NCBI GenBank assembly: GCA_964473155.1
Contig: CAYYNT010000014.1
Location: 5,346 to 69,345, forward strand
Reading direction: 5' to 3'
Source: JAJFUG01 sp964473155
GTDB taxonomy: Bacteria > Gemmatimonadota > Glassbacteria > GWA2-58-10
DNA: 64,000 nt
In this document: in pieces, positions 25,812 through 35,125 of the stretch
Numbering within the stretch: the first letter of the stretch is position 1
How the letters are laid out: the number at the start of each line of letters is the position of its first letter
Notes under the pieces: model-generated
Databases searched by the model: none
Told to the model about the DNA's origin: nothing
What the model saw: only the letters and a program-made list of their open reading frames with translations
Translations under genes and position numbers: made by a program

Positions 25812-28331
25812 TCAGTTGCTCGCCCGGCGGACATCCGGCATGCGGATCGCCGGGTTGGCCTTGACAAAGGTGCTGAACGTGAACTCGAACCGTCCGCCCG
25901 GCAGGGTGATCAGGCTCAGGTTCGCCTGCCAGCAGTGCAGGTCGCGGCTGAGAATGAATGTCTGGCCCTGAAGGCCGCTGCGTGAAAAGTTATAGCTGCT
26001 GCTGTAGACCAGGTGCCAGTCGCGGGTGGGATTGAATGTGAGCGACCAGCGCAGGCTCTGGTTGTTGTTCAGGCCGCCGCGCGTGCGGGCCAGGCTGTGG
26101 CTCAGGTTCACTGTCCAGGGCATGCTGCGGGCGTAGGACATGTCGCGCTGGTTCTCGTAGCGCTGCTGACGGGTCATGTCGAAAGCGCTGCCCTGATAAT
26201 CCGGGTAACGCTGGCTCTCCAGATAGGCCTCCTCCTCCTGTTCCGCCATGCTGCCGCCCTGCTCCGCCTTGTACGTGCCGCGCAGGGTGAGCGTGGTGCT
26301 CAGGTTGTTCATGAACGGCTTGAAATGCTCCACCAGGCCCGGTTCCACGAGCTGATGGTTCATCATGAGCTGAACGTTCAGGAAACTGGCCGGGCTGCTG
26401 GTGAACGAGGTGTTGAGGTCGCTCCAGCCCAGTGTGTCGCGGCGGGCGGCGCGGATAAGATCGTAGCCCAGGCTGTTTCGCACCGAGAACAGCTTGCCGT
26501 TTTTCACCCCCGGCTCCTGCCCCGGCTGCCCCTGGGCCTGCCTCGGCCCTGACGACTGCGCCTTGCTCTGGTCCTCATCCGTGCGGTACTTGTAGTCGAT
26601 ATCGTTGGAGACAGTGAAATCCAGGCGGTTGACCCGGCTGGCGGGGCGGTCTCCGGCCAGGTCGGGCTGGTAGGTGTAAGTGAGCCGGGGCATTACGCTG
26701 TGACGCCAGCGGAAAACCGGCCCCACTTTCGGACCGTCGAACACGCCGTATATCTGGGTGGAGAACGAGCTGGACAGGTTCAGGCTCTGGCGGGTGTCGA
26801 AACCCGTATCTGTCGCCTGATTGTCGCGGCTGGTCTCGGCTGAGTAGCGCAGGCGCGGGTTTATCTTGAGCCAGCCGTAGAGGGTCTGCGGCGTGTCGAA
26901 ATCCATGCTGCCGCTGGCCCGGTGGACGCTCCGGGTGTCGGCGGTCTCGCTGCCGCTACGGGTGTTGCTGTAGGCGGTCGAGGCGCCCCAGGTCATGTTG
27001 TAAAGCCAGCCCGCATTGATCAGCCCGGCGCGGCGCGGAAGGTTCCGGCTGCGCTCCGGGAAAAGGCTGCGCTTGTTCAGGCTTAGCGCCAGCGAGGGCA
27101 GCGTGGAGGTGGAGGTCCCCTGCTGCAGCATCTTCTGATGGTCCAGGGTAGAGCTGATATAGCCCCAGGAGGGACGCCAGGAGAAAGTGGCCCGGCTTTT
27201 CAGGCTCTGGCGCAGGACATCCTGGATGTCGAACGCCGTGCGGCTCAGCAGGTTCCGGCTGCTGGTAAAATTGATCTCCCCGTTAAGACGGCCCTTTTCT
27301 CCGACATTCTGGTTGTGGCGGCCGAAAATACTGTAATCCGTGGAGCCGTTGGACTTGTCCCAGATGCGCCGCAGGTCGAATTCCCCATCATACCCGTATC
27401 GCTCGCGGTAGCGGGTGCGCCCGCGAAGGGTGGTCTGGCTGGAGGTGCGGATATCCAGCGCCCCCATCACGTCCACATTGTCGTTTATGGCCCAGAAATA
27501 TCCCAGGTTGCCTATCGTGCGGCCCGTGCCGGAGCTGCGCATCACGCTGTTCAGACCGATACGCGGCTGGAGTATTCCGCTGACCCGGTTGCCCCGAGTG
27601 ACCGGAAAGAACACGAACGGCAGGGCGAACACCGGGACCCGTCCCACCTTGAGCACCACCGGTGCGGCGAACACCCGGCGGTCACGGATCACTTTTATCC
27701 GCGGGCTTTCGAAATGGTAGTGGCTTCCCGGCTCGGTCAGGTCGCAGGTGGTGAACGCGTTGTCCGCGCCATAGATGCTGTCCGGGCCGACCTTGCTCAG
27801 GCGGCGGCTGTCCAGGATCCAGTCGCCGAACGTGGTGTGCCCGCCCGAGATCATGCCGCGGTCGCGCTCCACGTTGTAGCGCATCTGCGTCCCCTCTATT
27901 TTCTCGGTCCCGTCATCCAGCGCGGGTTTCCCGCTGACAAATATCTCCCCGGTCAGGCGGTTGTAGGCGATAAGAGAATCGGCCTGCACTTTCTGTCTGT
28001 TCTGGGTCACCTCGGCCTTGCGCTGAAGAAGCATCACCCCGCGGCGGACCAGGAAAGTGATCTGCTCCCCGCTGTAAATGATCGTCTCACTGCCGCCGCC
28101 GCCCAGTTCGGCAAGGGCGCGCATGGTGGAGTCCGGCTCGGGGATATTCGATTTTGAGGTGAGGGAATCGGCAATCGAGGCGGCAGTGTCCCCAACAGCT
28201 TTGGAAAGGCTGCGCGGGACGGAAGTTCGCCCAAGCGGCGCCCCTCTGGGCGCACCGGCTTCCACAGCCAGCGCGGTCAGCAGAAGGGCGGCGAGAATGA
28301 CAGGGGGCAGCGCGGTCAGTCTTATCGCCAC
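25812..28331 (-). CDS. lptD: LptD-like outer-membrane LPS-assembly protein
   Basis: An 839-residue protein with a signal peptide (MAIRLTALPPVILAALLLTA), an OstA/LptA-like jellyroll (about residues 85-220, with VQADSLIAYN and GTQMRYNVERDRGMISGG) and a long beta-barrel. The conserved linker CDLTEPGSHYHFESPRIKVI and the plug-proximal PVFALPFVFFPV are typical of the FCB-type LptD. It inserts lipopolysaccharide into the outer leaflet and so marks a diderm with LPS or a similar glycolipid. The GTG at 28331, with GGAG six bases upstream, is preferred; a GTG at 28352 overlaps the tatC stop by four bases. Confidence 0.88.
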   Translation of the reverse strand: MAIRLTALPPVILAALLLTALAVEAGAPRGAPLGRTSVPRSLSKAVGDTAASIADSLTSKSNIPEPDSTMRALAELGGGGSETIIYSGEQITFLVRRGVMLLQRKAEVTQNRQKVQADSLIAYNRLTGEIFVSGKPALDDGTEKIEGTQMRYNVERDRGMISGGHTTFGDWILDSRRLSKVGPDSIYGADNAFTTCDLTEPGSHYHFESPRIKVIRDRRVFAAPVVLKVGRVPVFALPFVFFPVTRGNRVSGILQPRIGLNSVMRSSGTGRTIGNLGYFWAINDNVDVMGALDIRTSSQTTLRGRTRYRERYGYDGEFDLRRIWDKSNGSTDYSIFGRHNQNVGEKGRLNGEINFTSSRNLLSRTAFDIQDVLRQSLKSRATFSWRPSWGYISSTLDHQKMLQQGTSTSTLPSLALSLNKRSLFPERSRNLPRRAGLINAGWLYNMTWGASTAYSNTRSGSETADTRSVHRASGSMDFDTPQTLYGWLKINPRLRYSAETSRDNQATDTGFDTRQSLNLSSSFSTQIYGVFDGPKVGPVFRWRHSVMPRLTYTYQPDLAGDRPASRVNRLDFTVSNDIDYKYRTDEDQSKAQSSGPRQAQGQPGQEPGVKNGKLFSVRNSLGYDLIRAARRDTLGWSDLNTSFTSSPASFLNVQLMMNHQLVEPGLVEHFKPFMNNLSTTLTLRGTYKAEQGGSMAEQEEEAYLESQRYPDYQGSAFDMTRQQRYENQRDMSYARSMPWTVNLSHSLARTRGGLNNNQSLRWSLTFNPTRDWHLVYSSSYNFSRSGLQGQTFILSRDLHCWQANLSLITLPGGRFEFTFSTFVKANPAIRMPDVRRASN

Positions 28332-28348
28332 GGACGACTCCGGCCGTA

Positions 28349-29194
28349 TCACTGCGAGTCGGCGGTTTTCTTCTTGCGCGCCACTACCAGCGAGATCCAG
28401 ACACTGATCTCGTAGAGGAAACACATCGGCACGGCGACCAGAATCATACTGCCCGGGTCGGGCGGCGTAACCACCATGGCGATGATGAAGATTACCAGGA
28501 TAGCGTGGCGCCGCTTGGACCGAAGGAACTCGGGAGTCACCAGACCCAGCCGGGCCAGCAGCATGACCACGATAGGAAGCTCGAACACGGCCCCGGTCAG
28601 GAGCACCATCTGGGTGGCCATGTCCAGGTACGAGCTGGCCGTGAGCATGAACTCGGTGGAGGCGAACTGGAATTTGGACAGGAACGCCATGCCCAGGGGC
28701 AGAGTGACATAGAACGCCATCACCGCGCCCAGCACGAACATGAACAGAGAGGCGAACAGGAGCGGGAACACAACCCGCCGCTCTTTCTTCAGCAGAGCCG
28801 GGGCGACAAAGGCCCAGGCATGGTAGATTATGGCCGGGGAGGCAAACAGCAGGCCAAAGAAAAAAGACAACTTCATGGCGATCATGAAACCCTCTGTGGG
28901 CTTGATGATCATTAATTTACCATCCTTCAGATACGGCAATACCGGTTTGACTATTATTGCGAGCAGATCGTATTTGGTGTTCAGCCAGAAACCCAGGACA
29001 ATACCGGCAAAGATAAATGCCAGGCACCAGAGGATGCGCTGACGGAGCTCTTCCAGGTGATCCAGGAAAGGCATCTCGCTCCTGCGGTTGAGATCGTCCT
29101 CGTCGGGATTTCCGTACTCATCGAACTCTTTTGCCGCCTCGACCGCGCCGCCTGGATTATCCACCTTCTCGGGAAGGTCCCTGCTTTCTGCCAT
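28349..29194 (-). CDS. tatC: Twin-arginine translocase subunit TatC
   Basis: A 281-residue protein with six membrane spans and the signal-recognition motif FLDHLEELRQRI near residues 43-54. It is the receptor for folded Tat substrates. The first 40 residues form an unusually long acidic, hydrophilic N-terminus (many D/E) absent from E. coli TatC. No tatA or tatB is adjacent. The lptD gene follows almost without gap. A good promoter lies about 70 bases upstream. Confidence 0.95.
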   Translation of the reverse strand: MAESRDLPEKVDNPGGAVEAAKEFDEYGNPDEDDLNRRSEMPFLDHLEELRQRILWCLAFIFAGIVLGFWLNTKYDLLAIIVKPVLPYLKDGKLMIIKPTEGFMIAMKLSFFFGLLFASPAIIYHAWAFVAPALLKKERRVVFPLLFASLFMFVLGAVMAFYVTLPLGMAFLSKFQFASTEFMLTASSYLDMATQMVLLTGAVFELPIVVMLLARLGLVTPEFLRSKRRHAILVIFIIAMVVTPPDPGSMILVAVPMCFLYEISVWISLVVARKKKTADSQ

Positions 29195-29271
29195 ATATTT
29201 GTGCCACTCTTGAAGAATGCCCGCTGTCAGGCCGCCGGACTCTCCGGTCAGGCCGGAAATATCAAGCTGAT

Positions 29272-29300
29272 AATATACTTATCAATCGCGTTAAGAGCAA
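29272..29300 (-). promoter_or_regulatory. Promoter of tatC-lptD
   Basis: Minus-strand TTGCTC (29295-29300), a 17-base spacer, and TATATT (29272-29277). The -10 is close to consensus. Confidence 0.5.
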
Positions 29301-29352
29301 GGCTGACATCGGAGAGCGCATAACCGGACCTGCCGCCGATCCCTGTACAGAC

Positions 29353-29381
29353 TTGGCTTTTGAACGCCACCGGATTATCTT
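29353..29381 (+). promoter_or_regulatory. Candidate promoter of mazG
   Basis: TTGGCT (29353-29358), a 17-base spacer, and TATCTT (29376-29381), about 35 bases before the mazG ATG. Moderate match. Confidence 0.35.
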
Positions 29382-29415
29382 TCATTTTATACACTCCAAC
29401 CGGCAAGAGGAGCTA

Positions 29416-30279
29416 ATGGATACAGAGAAAAAAGATTTCGACGGCATACGCACGGTGGAAGAACTCAAGCAACTGGTGGCTTTCCTGCGTTCTCCGGAGG
29501 GCTGCCCCTGGGACCATGAACAGACCTCGCGCTCGCTCAAGCCTTACCTGCTGGAAGAGGTCTACGAACTGCTTGAGGCTATTGAAAGTTCAGATCCGTC
29601 ACACCTGTGCGAGGAACTGGGCGATGTTCTTATGCACCTCTGCTTCCAGGTCTCCCTGGCCGAGGAGGCCGGCAGTTTCACCCTGCCGGACGTAGTGGCG
29701 AAAATACGCGACAAGATGGTCCGCCGCCACCCGCATGTCTTCGCCGGGGCGAGGTTCGCCAGCCGCGAGGACCAGCTGTTCGCCTGGGAACAGATCAAGA
29801 AGAACGAAAAAGAAAAAACTCTGCCCGCCGGGGGCCAGGCTCCCGAGCGCTCGGTGCTGGATGGTCTGCCGAGAAACCTGCCGCCGCTGCTCAAGAGTTA
29901 TCGCATCCAGGGAAGGGTAAGCAAATACAATTTCGACTGGTCCGGGCCGCTGGAGGTGTTCGACAAGGTCGAGGAGGAGATCGGCGAGCTGCGCCAGGCG
30001 GTGGAGACAGGCCACAGGGATTCGATGGAGGAGGAAATCGGGGACCTGCTGTTCTCGGTGGTGAACCTTGCCCGCCTTCTCGACGTGCACCCGAAGTTAG
30101 CCCTGGAGCGCACGAACGCCAAGTTCACCCGCAGGTTCAAGGCTCTGGAAAAAAAGCTCCGTCAGCGCGGCCTCCGCCTGGGCAGCCTTCCGCTCGAAGA
30201 ACTTGACCGTGTCTGGGACGAGGTCAAGCGCGAGGAGCGGGAGGGTCAATCATCCGAACGGTCAGGCAAGAAAGCCTGA
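29416..30279 (+). CDS. mazG: Nucleoside triphosphate pyrophosphohydrolase MazG
   Basis: A 287-residue protein with two tandem MazG domains. The first carries CPWDHEQTSRSLKPYLLEEVYELLEAI (read in parts: CPWDHEQT, then EEVYELLEAI) and EELGDVLMHLCFQ. The second has VEEEIGELRQAV and EEEIGDLLFSVVNLAR; both E-E-x-x-E / E-x-x-D metal sites are intact. It hydrolyses NTPs to NMP and PPi, removing damaged nucleotides or affecting stringent signalling. GAGGAG lies about three bases before the ATG. A single gene between divergent tatC and convergent GHL10. Confidence 0.96.
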   Translation: MDTEKKDFDGIRTVEELKQLVAFLRSPEGCPWDHEQTSRSLKPYLLEEVYELLEAIESSDPSHLCEELGDVLMHLCFQVSLAEEAGSFTLPDVVAKIRDKMVRRHPHVFAGARFASREDQLFAWEQIKKNEKEKTLPAGGQAPERSVLDGLPRNLPPLLKSYRIQGRVSKYNFDWSGPLEVFDKVEEEIGELRQAVETGHRDSMEEEIGDLLFSVVNLARLLDVHPKLALERTNAKFTRRFKALEKKLRQRGLRLGSLPLEELDRVWDEVKREEREGQSSERSGKKA

Positions 30280-30291
30280 TGCATCCAGCTT

Positions 30292-31548
30292 TCAACGCCC
30301 CAGCATCCAGGCCCGCACGCTCTGGAAAAACTGACGGTTGTTCTCCATGCCGTTGTACGAGAAAAAACTTATCCCGCCCGCTCCGAGCGGCTCGATCCGG
30401 TGTGCCCGCTCCATTGTCTGGGATACCGTGGTATCCCAGGCCCTTATTCCGGCCCAGACATTCCCCGCGCCCACAGCCAGGCAGGCGGCCTCGATCTGAT
30501 CGTACACCAGGCCGGGCTTGCTGCTGTAAGCCATCGGGACCACGAAATCAAGCTGTCCCTGACGCACCCAGCGTGTCCAGTCCTGGGCGTAAGTGCGATA
30601 GGCCTGGCCGATATCCGGCTTGACCGCGGCCGACAGCGGCATACCAGGACGCACCTGGTTCAGATGGCCGCGCAGGGTTTCCACGAACTGCGTGACCAGC
30701 GAGGCCTTGAATGCCAGCCAGCGCTCGGACAGGCTGTCCACGGCGGCCCGTCCCAGACGGCTTTCGAGCTGTTCCCGCCCGGTTCGCAACTGAAGCGGAT
30801 CCACACCGCACAGAGTCGCGAACTGCCGTCTTGCCGCCGGACTGTAATCCACCGCATCCGCCGGGTAGCGGATATAATCCAGGTGCAGCCCGTCCACCGG
30901 ATAGCGGCTGACCAGGTCGAGCAGGAACTTTTCCAGTTCCCGCGCCGATTCAGGCTCGGCCAGGCTGCGGAAAGCCCCCTCGATCCTGAGTTTCGCATAG
31001 CGCTGGAAAGGATATTGGCTCATGCGCTCTCCGGAATAATTCATCATTATCCATTCAGGATGGGCCTTCACCACGTGGGCGTTGTCCCGGGGAAGTTTTG
31101 GCGCCGACCACACCAGCAGCGTATTGACCCAGGCGTGAACTTCGATGCGACGGGCATGTGCTTTCTCCAGCACATAGGCCAGCGGATCGAAAGCTCCCGC
31201 CACCCGCTCCGCATAGTCCTCGGCCGGCGGGAATACCCTGGAAGGGAAATAGGCATCCGCGCGCCCGCTCACCTGAACGAAAAGGGTGTTGAACCCGGCC
31301 CCGGCCGCCTGCTCGATCATGCGGTCAATGCTTTCGCGGGAAAGAAGGCTGGTCCGCACGACCCACATGGCCCGTCCGCCATTCACCGTCCGTTCCGCAA
31401 CCTTACCCTCTTTCGCTCCCGCCGACGGCCGCATCCGTATTGTGGCTTTCCTGGCCGCGAATGTTTCCTGAAAAGCCACACTCGTTATTATAAGCAGCGC
31501 CAGCGCCATTTTAAGTCGCATCCGCCCGATCCACTCCTGCTTATTCAT
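30292..31548 (-). CDS. Glycoside hydrolase-like family 10 (GHL10/YngK-type) exported protein
   Basis: A protein of about 410 residues with a signal peptide (MRLKMALALLIITSVAF) and a TIM-barrel GHL10 domain: AMWVVRTSLLSRESIDRMIE, FNTLFVQVSGRADAYF, RIEVHAWVNTLLV, DGLHLDYIRYPADAVDYS and FVVPMAYSS. Related proteins act on cell-wall glycans or unknown polysaccharides. ATG codons at 31548 and 31521 are both possible; the second gives a more usual signal peptide. It lies just after the ribosomal terminator on the same strand. Confidence 0.88.
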   Translation of the reverse strand: MNKQEWIGRMRLKMALALLIITSVAFQETFAARKATIRMRPSAGAKEGKVAERTVNGGRAMWVVRTSLLSRESIDRMIEQAAGAGFNTLFVQVSGRADAYFPSRVFPPAEDYAERVAGAFDPLAYVLEKAHARRIEVHAWVNTLLVWSAPKLPRDNAHVVKAHPEWIMMNYSGERMSQYPFQRYAKLRIEGAFRSLAEPESARELEKFLLDLVSRYPVDGLHLDYIRYPADAVDYSPAARRQFATLCGVDPLQLRTGREQLESRLGRAAVDSLSERWLAFKASLVTQFVETLRGHLNQVRPGMPLSAAVKPDIGQAYRTYAQDWTRWVRQGQLDFVVPMAYSSKPGLVYDQIEAACLAVGAGNVWAGIRAWDTTVSQTMERAHRIEPLGAGGISFFSYNGMENNRQFFQSVRAWMLGR

Positions 31549-31560
31549 TTCATGTCATAA

Positions 31561-31607
31561 AAAAAGGTAAGGCATCGCGGGCGTTCCCGGCAATCCCTTA
31601 CCTTTTT
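31561..31607 (-). terminator. Terminator at the end of the S10-spc-alpha ribosomal run
   Basis: A perfect 12-bp stem (31561-31572 with 31596-31607) with a 23-base loop; the A/T ends give U-runs on both strands. It lies 20 bases after rplQ. Confidence 0.85.
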
Positions 31608-31626
31608 CAAGTCTCATAACTCAGTC

Positions 31627-32142
31627 CTATTCGGACTTTTTCTCTTCTTCCTTTACTTCCACCGTCTCCGCCGGAGCAGTTTCCACCGCTTCCGGAGCCT
31701 GCGCGGCCTTGGCCGGAGCGGCCTCGGCGGCCGGAGTTTCCTTTTTCTTGCGGCCACGGCGGCGGCGTCCGCCGGTCTTTTTCGTCTCTTCCTTGACCAG
31801 CTCGAAAATCACCATTGTGGCGTTGTCGCCCAGACGGTTGCCGAGTCTCAGGATACGGGTGTAGCCGCCCGGACGGTTGCGATAGCGGTCGCCCAGAGCG
31901 CCGAACAACTTGTCCACAACTTCCTTGTCCCGTACTATGCGCAGGACAAGACGGCGTGCGTGCAGGTCGCCGCGTTTGGCGAACGTGATCAGTTTTTCCG
32001 CCAGCGGACGGGCCTCCTTGGCCTTGGCCACGGTGGTCTCTATCCGCTCATGCTGGAACAGGCTGGTCACCATGTTGCTGAGCATCCACCGGCGATGGCT
32101 CTGCGACCTGTTCAGGGCCCTGCCTTTTTTCATGTGTCTCAT
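31627..32142 (-). CDS. rplQ: 50S ribosomal protein L17 (bL17) with long tail
   Basis: A 171-residue protein. Residues 1-118 are a standard bL17 (MKKGRALNRSQSHRRWMLSNM, ending GDNATMVIFELV). The remaining ~50 residues form a basic patch (GGRRRRGRKKK) followed by an Ala/Glu/Pro/Lys-rich low-complexity tail ending EEEKKSE. Such tails occur in FCB-related bacteria. Last gene of the alpha operon. Confidence 0.98.
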   Translation of the reverse strand: MRHMKKGRALNRSQSHRRWMLSNMVTSLFQHERIETTVAKAKEARPLAEKLITFAKRGDLHARRLVLRIVRDKEVVDKLFGALGDRYRNRPGGYTRILRLGNRLGDNATMVIFELVKEETKKTGGRRRRGRKKKETPAAEAAPAKAAQAPEAVETAPAETVEVKEEEKKSE

Positions 32143-32237
32143 GAGTATTCCCTTAATCGCTTGAAACCATTTTGAAGCTCACCGGTGATTATCCGGACGG
32201 CTCCAGTAACGTGTCGTCCCAGTCTCTACGCCGGCGT

Positions 32238-33269
32238 TCATTCCGCCGGTTCAGTCCTGATATCCTCGCCCTCATCGTCGAGGATTTCCCATTCGCCTTT
32301 TTCGTTCTTTTCCAGCTTCATCCCGAAATGCATCCCGTGACGGGAAAGGATTTCTGATATTTCATTCAGCGATTTGCGTCCGAAGTTCCGGAACTTGATC
32401 ATCTCGCTCTCGGACTTCTGGACCAGCTCGCCCAGTGTCTTGATATTGCTGGCTTTCAGACAGTTGCTGCTGCGCACTGAAAGTTCGAGTTCCTCGACGC
32501 TGCGGTTGAACAATTCCTTGAGACGGTTCTTGCGCAGATCGGTGGCTGTCGGCTTGGATTCCTCAGGCTCGCTGAAAGTCTTGAGGAATTCGAAATGACG
32601 GATCAGCATCTCGGCCGCGTTGATCATCGCCTTCTCCGGCGTGATCGCCCCGTTGGTGTTCACCTTCATCACCAGCTTGTCATAATCCGTGCGCTGCCCG
32701 ACACGCTGCTCCTCGACATCGAACGAAACCTTAACCACCGGCGAGAACAATGAGTCGATGGGAATGAACTGCGGATCATCATCCGGCGCTTCATGGCTGT
32801 TGGATGGATGATATCCGCGGCCGCATTTGACCATCAGCTCCATACGGACATTTTTCTTATCCTTCAGGCTGAACAGGTAAAGGTCCTTGTTCACCACTTC
32901 AAAACCCGGAGATGTCTGGATTTTTGCAGCCGTAACCTCGGCGGGATCATGCACCTCGAGCTTGCAGACTCCCTCGACTGTTTCCTCATCCCGGCGCTTG
33001 AGCACCACCCGCTTGAGGTTGATTATTATTTCCGGCATGTCTTCAACAATACCGGGAATGCTCGACAGTTCATGCAGCACGCCTTCCACCCGTACTCCCC
33101 AGATAGCGGCTCCCTCGAGCGAGGAGACCAGCACGCGGCGCAAAGCGTTGCCCAGGGTGATACCAAAACCCCGCTCCAGCGGATACACGCTGAATTCTCC
33201 ATATGTCTCGGAGTAATTCCGGGTGTTCTTTTCTATTCTGGATGGCAGAACAATATTCTTTAGATTCAT
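32238..33269 (-). CDS. rpoA: RNA polymerase alpha subunit
   Basis: A 343-residue protein. The N-terminal dimerisation domain (RGFGITLGNALRRVLLSSLEG-type core, here RVLVSSLEGAAI) is followed by a linker and the C-terminal domain (about residues 255-320: LELSVRSSNCLKASNIKTLGEL, FGRKSLNEI) that contacts UP elements and activators. The ATG at 33269 gives the conserved MNLKNIVLPSRIE start; the longer frame into the rpsD gap is rejected. Located between rpsD and rplQ as usual. Confidence 0.99.
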   Translation of the reverse strand: MNLKNIVLPSRIEKNTRNYSETYGEFSVYPLERGFGITLGNALRRVLVSSLEGAAIWGVRVEGVLHELSSIPGIVEDMPEIIINLKRVVLKRRDEETVEGVCKLEVHDPAEVTAAKIQTSPGFEVVNKDLYLFSLKDKKNVRMELMVKCGRGYHPSNSHEAPDDDPQFIPIDSLFSPVVKVSFDVEEQRVGQRTDYDKLVMKVNTNGAITPEKAMINAAEMLIRHFEFLKTFSEPEESKPTATDLRKNRLKELFNRSVEELELSVRSSNCLKASNIKTLGELVQKSESEMIKFRNFGRKSLNEISEILSRHGMHFGMKLEKNEKGEWEILDDEGEDIRTEPAE

Positions 33270-33428
33270 GACCCGTATATCTCCCGCTTGAATTATCAAG
33301 CTTAAGGGGGAAATTAATCCCGGGTTAACATTACTTCCATCCTGCTGCGCAGCGTTCAGCCTCGGCCTCCCCGCCACGAACAGATCGCCTTTTCGCCGCG
33401 GGACTGCTTCCGGCCCCATCACTGCGGT

Positions 33429-34064
33429 TTACTTCGAGTACAATTCCACAATCAACTGCTCATGCGTCGCCACCGGGATATCGGCCCGGCCGGGTATCTC
33501 GAGCATACGGCCGGTCTGCGACTTGTAATCCACGCTCAACCAGTTGACCGGCTCCTGCTTGCCGCGCCGCTCGATGGTCGAAAGGATCAGTCCGAGCTGA
33601 CGGCTCTTTTCGCGCACCGAAATTTCCTCGCCCGGTATCACCTGATAACTCGGGATGTCCACCACCTTGCCGTTGACCGTGATATGGCTGTGGCGCACGA
33701 GTTGCCTGGCGCTTTTCAGGCTGGGCGCAAGCCCAAGGCGGTAAACGATGTTGTCGAGACGGGTTTCGAGAAGCTGAAGAAGGTTCTCACCCGTGACACC
33801 GCTCTTGCGTGACGCCTTCACGAAATAGTTGCGGAACTGCTTTTCAAGCAAACCGTAAATCCGCTTGACTTTCTGCTTCTCTCTCAACTGCGTGTTGTAA
33901 TCGCTGGTCTTGCGGCGGCGGGCGGCGTTCCTTCCGTGCTGCCCCGGCGCAAAAGCGCGACGCTCCACCGCACATTTGTCGGTGAAGCAACGCTCGCCTT
34001 TCAGGAAGAGCTTGGTCCCTTCCCGGCGGCAGAGTTTACAATTGGCATCCAGATAACGTGCCAT
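33429..34064 (-). CDS. rpsD: 30S ribosomal protein S4 (uS4), zinc-binding form
   Basis: A 211-residue protein that starts 30S assembly on the 16S 5' domain. The N-terminus keeps two cysteine pairs (CKLC and CFTDKC), so it is the zinc-binding type, and the S4 RNA-binding domain is around residues 100-165. In many bacteria S4 represses its own operon by binding its leader. Alpha operon. Confidence 0.99.
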   Translation of the reverse strand: MARYLDANCKLCRREGTKLFLKGERCFTDKCAVERRAFAPGQHGRNAARRRKTSDYNTQLREKQKVKRIYGLLEKQFRNYFVKASRKSGVTGENLLQLLETRLDNIVYRLGLAPSLKSARQLVRHSHITVNGKVVDIPSYQVIPGEEISVREKSRQLGLILSTIERRGKQEPVNWLSVDYKSQTGRMLEIPGRADIPVATHEQLIVELYSK

Positions 34065-34092
34065 TTAGGCTCCTCCAAAAATCACTGATATA

Positions 34093-34491
34093 TTATACAC
34101 GCCTGCGCTTGGGCGGCCGGCATCCGTTGTGCGGGATCGGGGTGCAATCCCGGATCGATTTAATGGTGAGGCCCGCTGCCTGAATGGCCTGGATCGCCGA
34201 TTCGCGTCCGCTTCCAGGTCCCTGGACTTTAACGTGCACCCGCTTCATCCCCAGGTTTATCACCTCGCGCGCTGCGTTCTCCGCCACTGTCTGCGCAGCG
34301 AAAGGTGTACTCTTCTTCGAGCCTTTGAAGCCTACTTTGCCCGCACTGGCCCAACTCACCGTATTACCGTTCAGATCCGTGATGGTAACGATGGTGTTGT
34401 TGAAACTGGCCTTGATGTGGGCCACTCCCTCGGCTTCCACCTTCTTGACCTTCTTTTTTACCTTCGATCCTTTTTTGGATGGACTGGCCAT
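34093..34491 (-). CDS. rpsK: 30S ribosomal protein S11 (uS11)
   Basis: A 132-residue protein with a Lys-rich N-terminus and the conserved AHIKASFNNTIVTITD and GPGSGRESAIQAIQAAGL blocks. It sits in the 30S platform near the E site. Normal length, 28 bases before rpsD. Confidence 0.99.
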   Translation of the reverse strand: MASPSKKGSKVKKKVKKVEAEGVAHIKASFNNTIVTITDLNGNTVSWASAGKVGFKGSKKSTPFAAQTVAENAAREVINLGMKRVHVKVQGPGSGRESAIQAIQAAGLTIKSIRDCTPIPHNGCRPPKRRRV

Positions 34492-34564
34492 TGATACTCC
34501 TGTAAGTTTAAGATCGCACCGGACACGGACAAAATCGCTCCGTACTCACGGCGCAGGCTGCCTG

Positions 34565-34948
34565 TTATTTCTTAGCCTTGGCCTTCTTCTTACCCGCTAT
34601 CGCCTTGCGCGGTCCCTTGTGCGTGCGGGCGTTCGTGTGCGTGCGCTGCCCGCGCACCGGCAGGTTGCGGCGGTGACGGAGACCGCGGTAACAGCCGATA
34701 TCCATCAGCCGCTTGATGCTCATGCTGATCTCGGTGCGCAGCGCACCCTCGACCTTGTAGTCCCGCTCGATCACACTGCGCAGACGGGCCGCTTCGTTAT
34801 CCGTCAGATCGGCAACTTTGGTGTCCGGGTTAATCCCGGTCTTTTCGAGAATCTCGTTGGCCGATGCTCTCCCGATGCCGAAAATGTAAGTCAGGCCAAT
34901 CTCAACCCGCTTATTCCTCGGGAGGTCTACTCCTGCTATACGAGCCAT
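34565..34948 (-). CDS. rpsM: 30S ribosomal protein S13 (uS13)
   Basis: A 127-residue protein, ARIAGVDLPRNKRVEIGLTYIFGIGR with the helix-two-turn-helix region and a basic tail GQRTHTNARTHKGPRK ending in AKAKK. It forms bridges to the 50S head. First large gene of the alpha operon, after rpmJ. Confidence 0.99.
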   Translation of the reverse strand: MARIAGVDLPRNKRVEIGLTYIFGIGRASANEILEKTGINPDTKVADLTDNEAARLRSVIERDYKVEGALRTEISMSIKRLMDIGCYRGLRHRRNLPVRGQRTHTNARTHKGPRKAIAGKKKAKAKK

Positions 34949-34984
34949 AAACTGTCTCCAGACTGGTATTGGCGTTAGGGGTTA

Positions 34985-35098
34985 TCAACCCTGACGTTGC
35001 TTGTGCTTGGGGTTCTTGCAGATAATACGCACTACCCCCCGCCGGCGAATGATCTTGCAGTATTCGCATATTTTCTTTACTGAACTGCGTACTTTCAT
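34985..35098 (-). CDS. rpmJ: 50S ribosomal protein L36 (bL36)
   Basis: A 37-residue protein, MKVRSSVKKICEYCKIIRRR, then ICKNPKHKQRQG. The zinc ligands C-x2-C, C and H are all present, so it is the zinc-binding C+ form. The ATG is preceded by GTGGAGTGAAG. It lies between infA and rpmJ's usual partner rpsM. Confidence 0.97.
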   Translation of the reverse strand: MKVRSSVKKICEYCKIIRRRGVVRIICKNPKHKQRQG

Positions 35099-35125
35099 CT
35101 TCACTCCACTGTCCTGGTATTTATA

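Noticed and set aside
32238..33422. Longer rpoA frame from 33422
   Set aside because: The extra 51 residues do not belong to RpoA, and ATG 33269 gives the conserved start.
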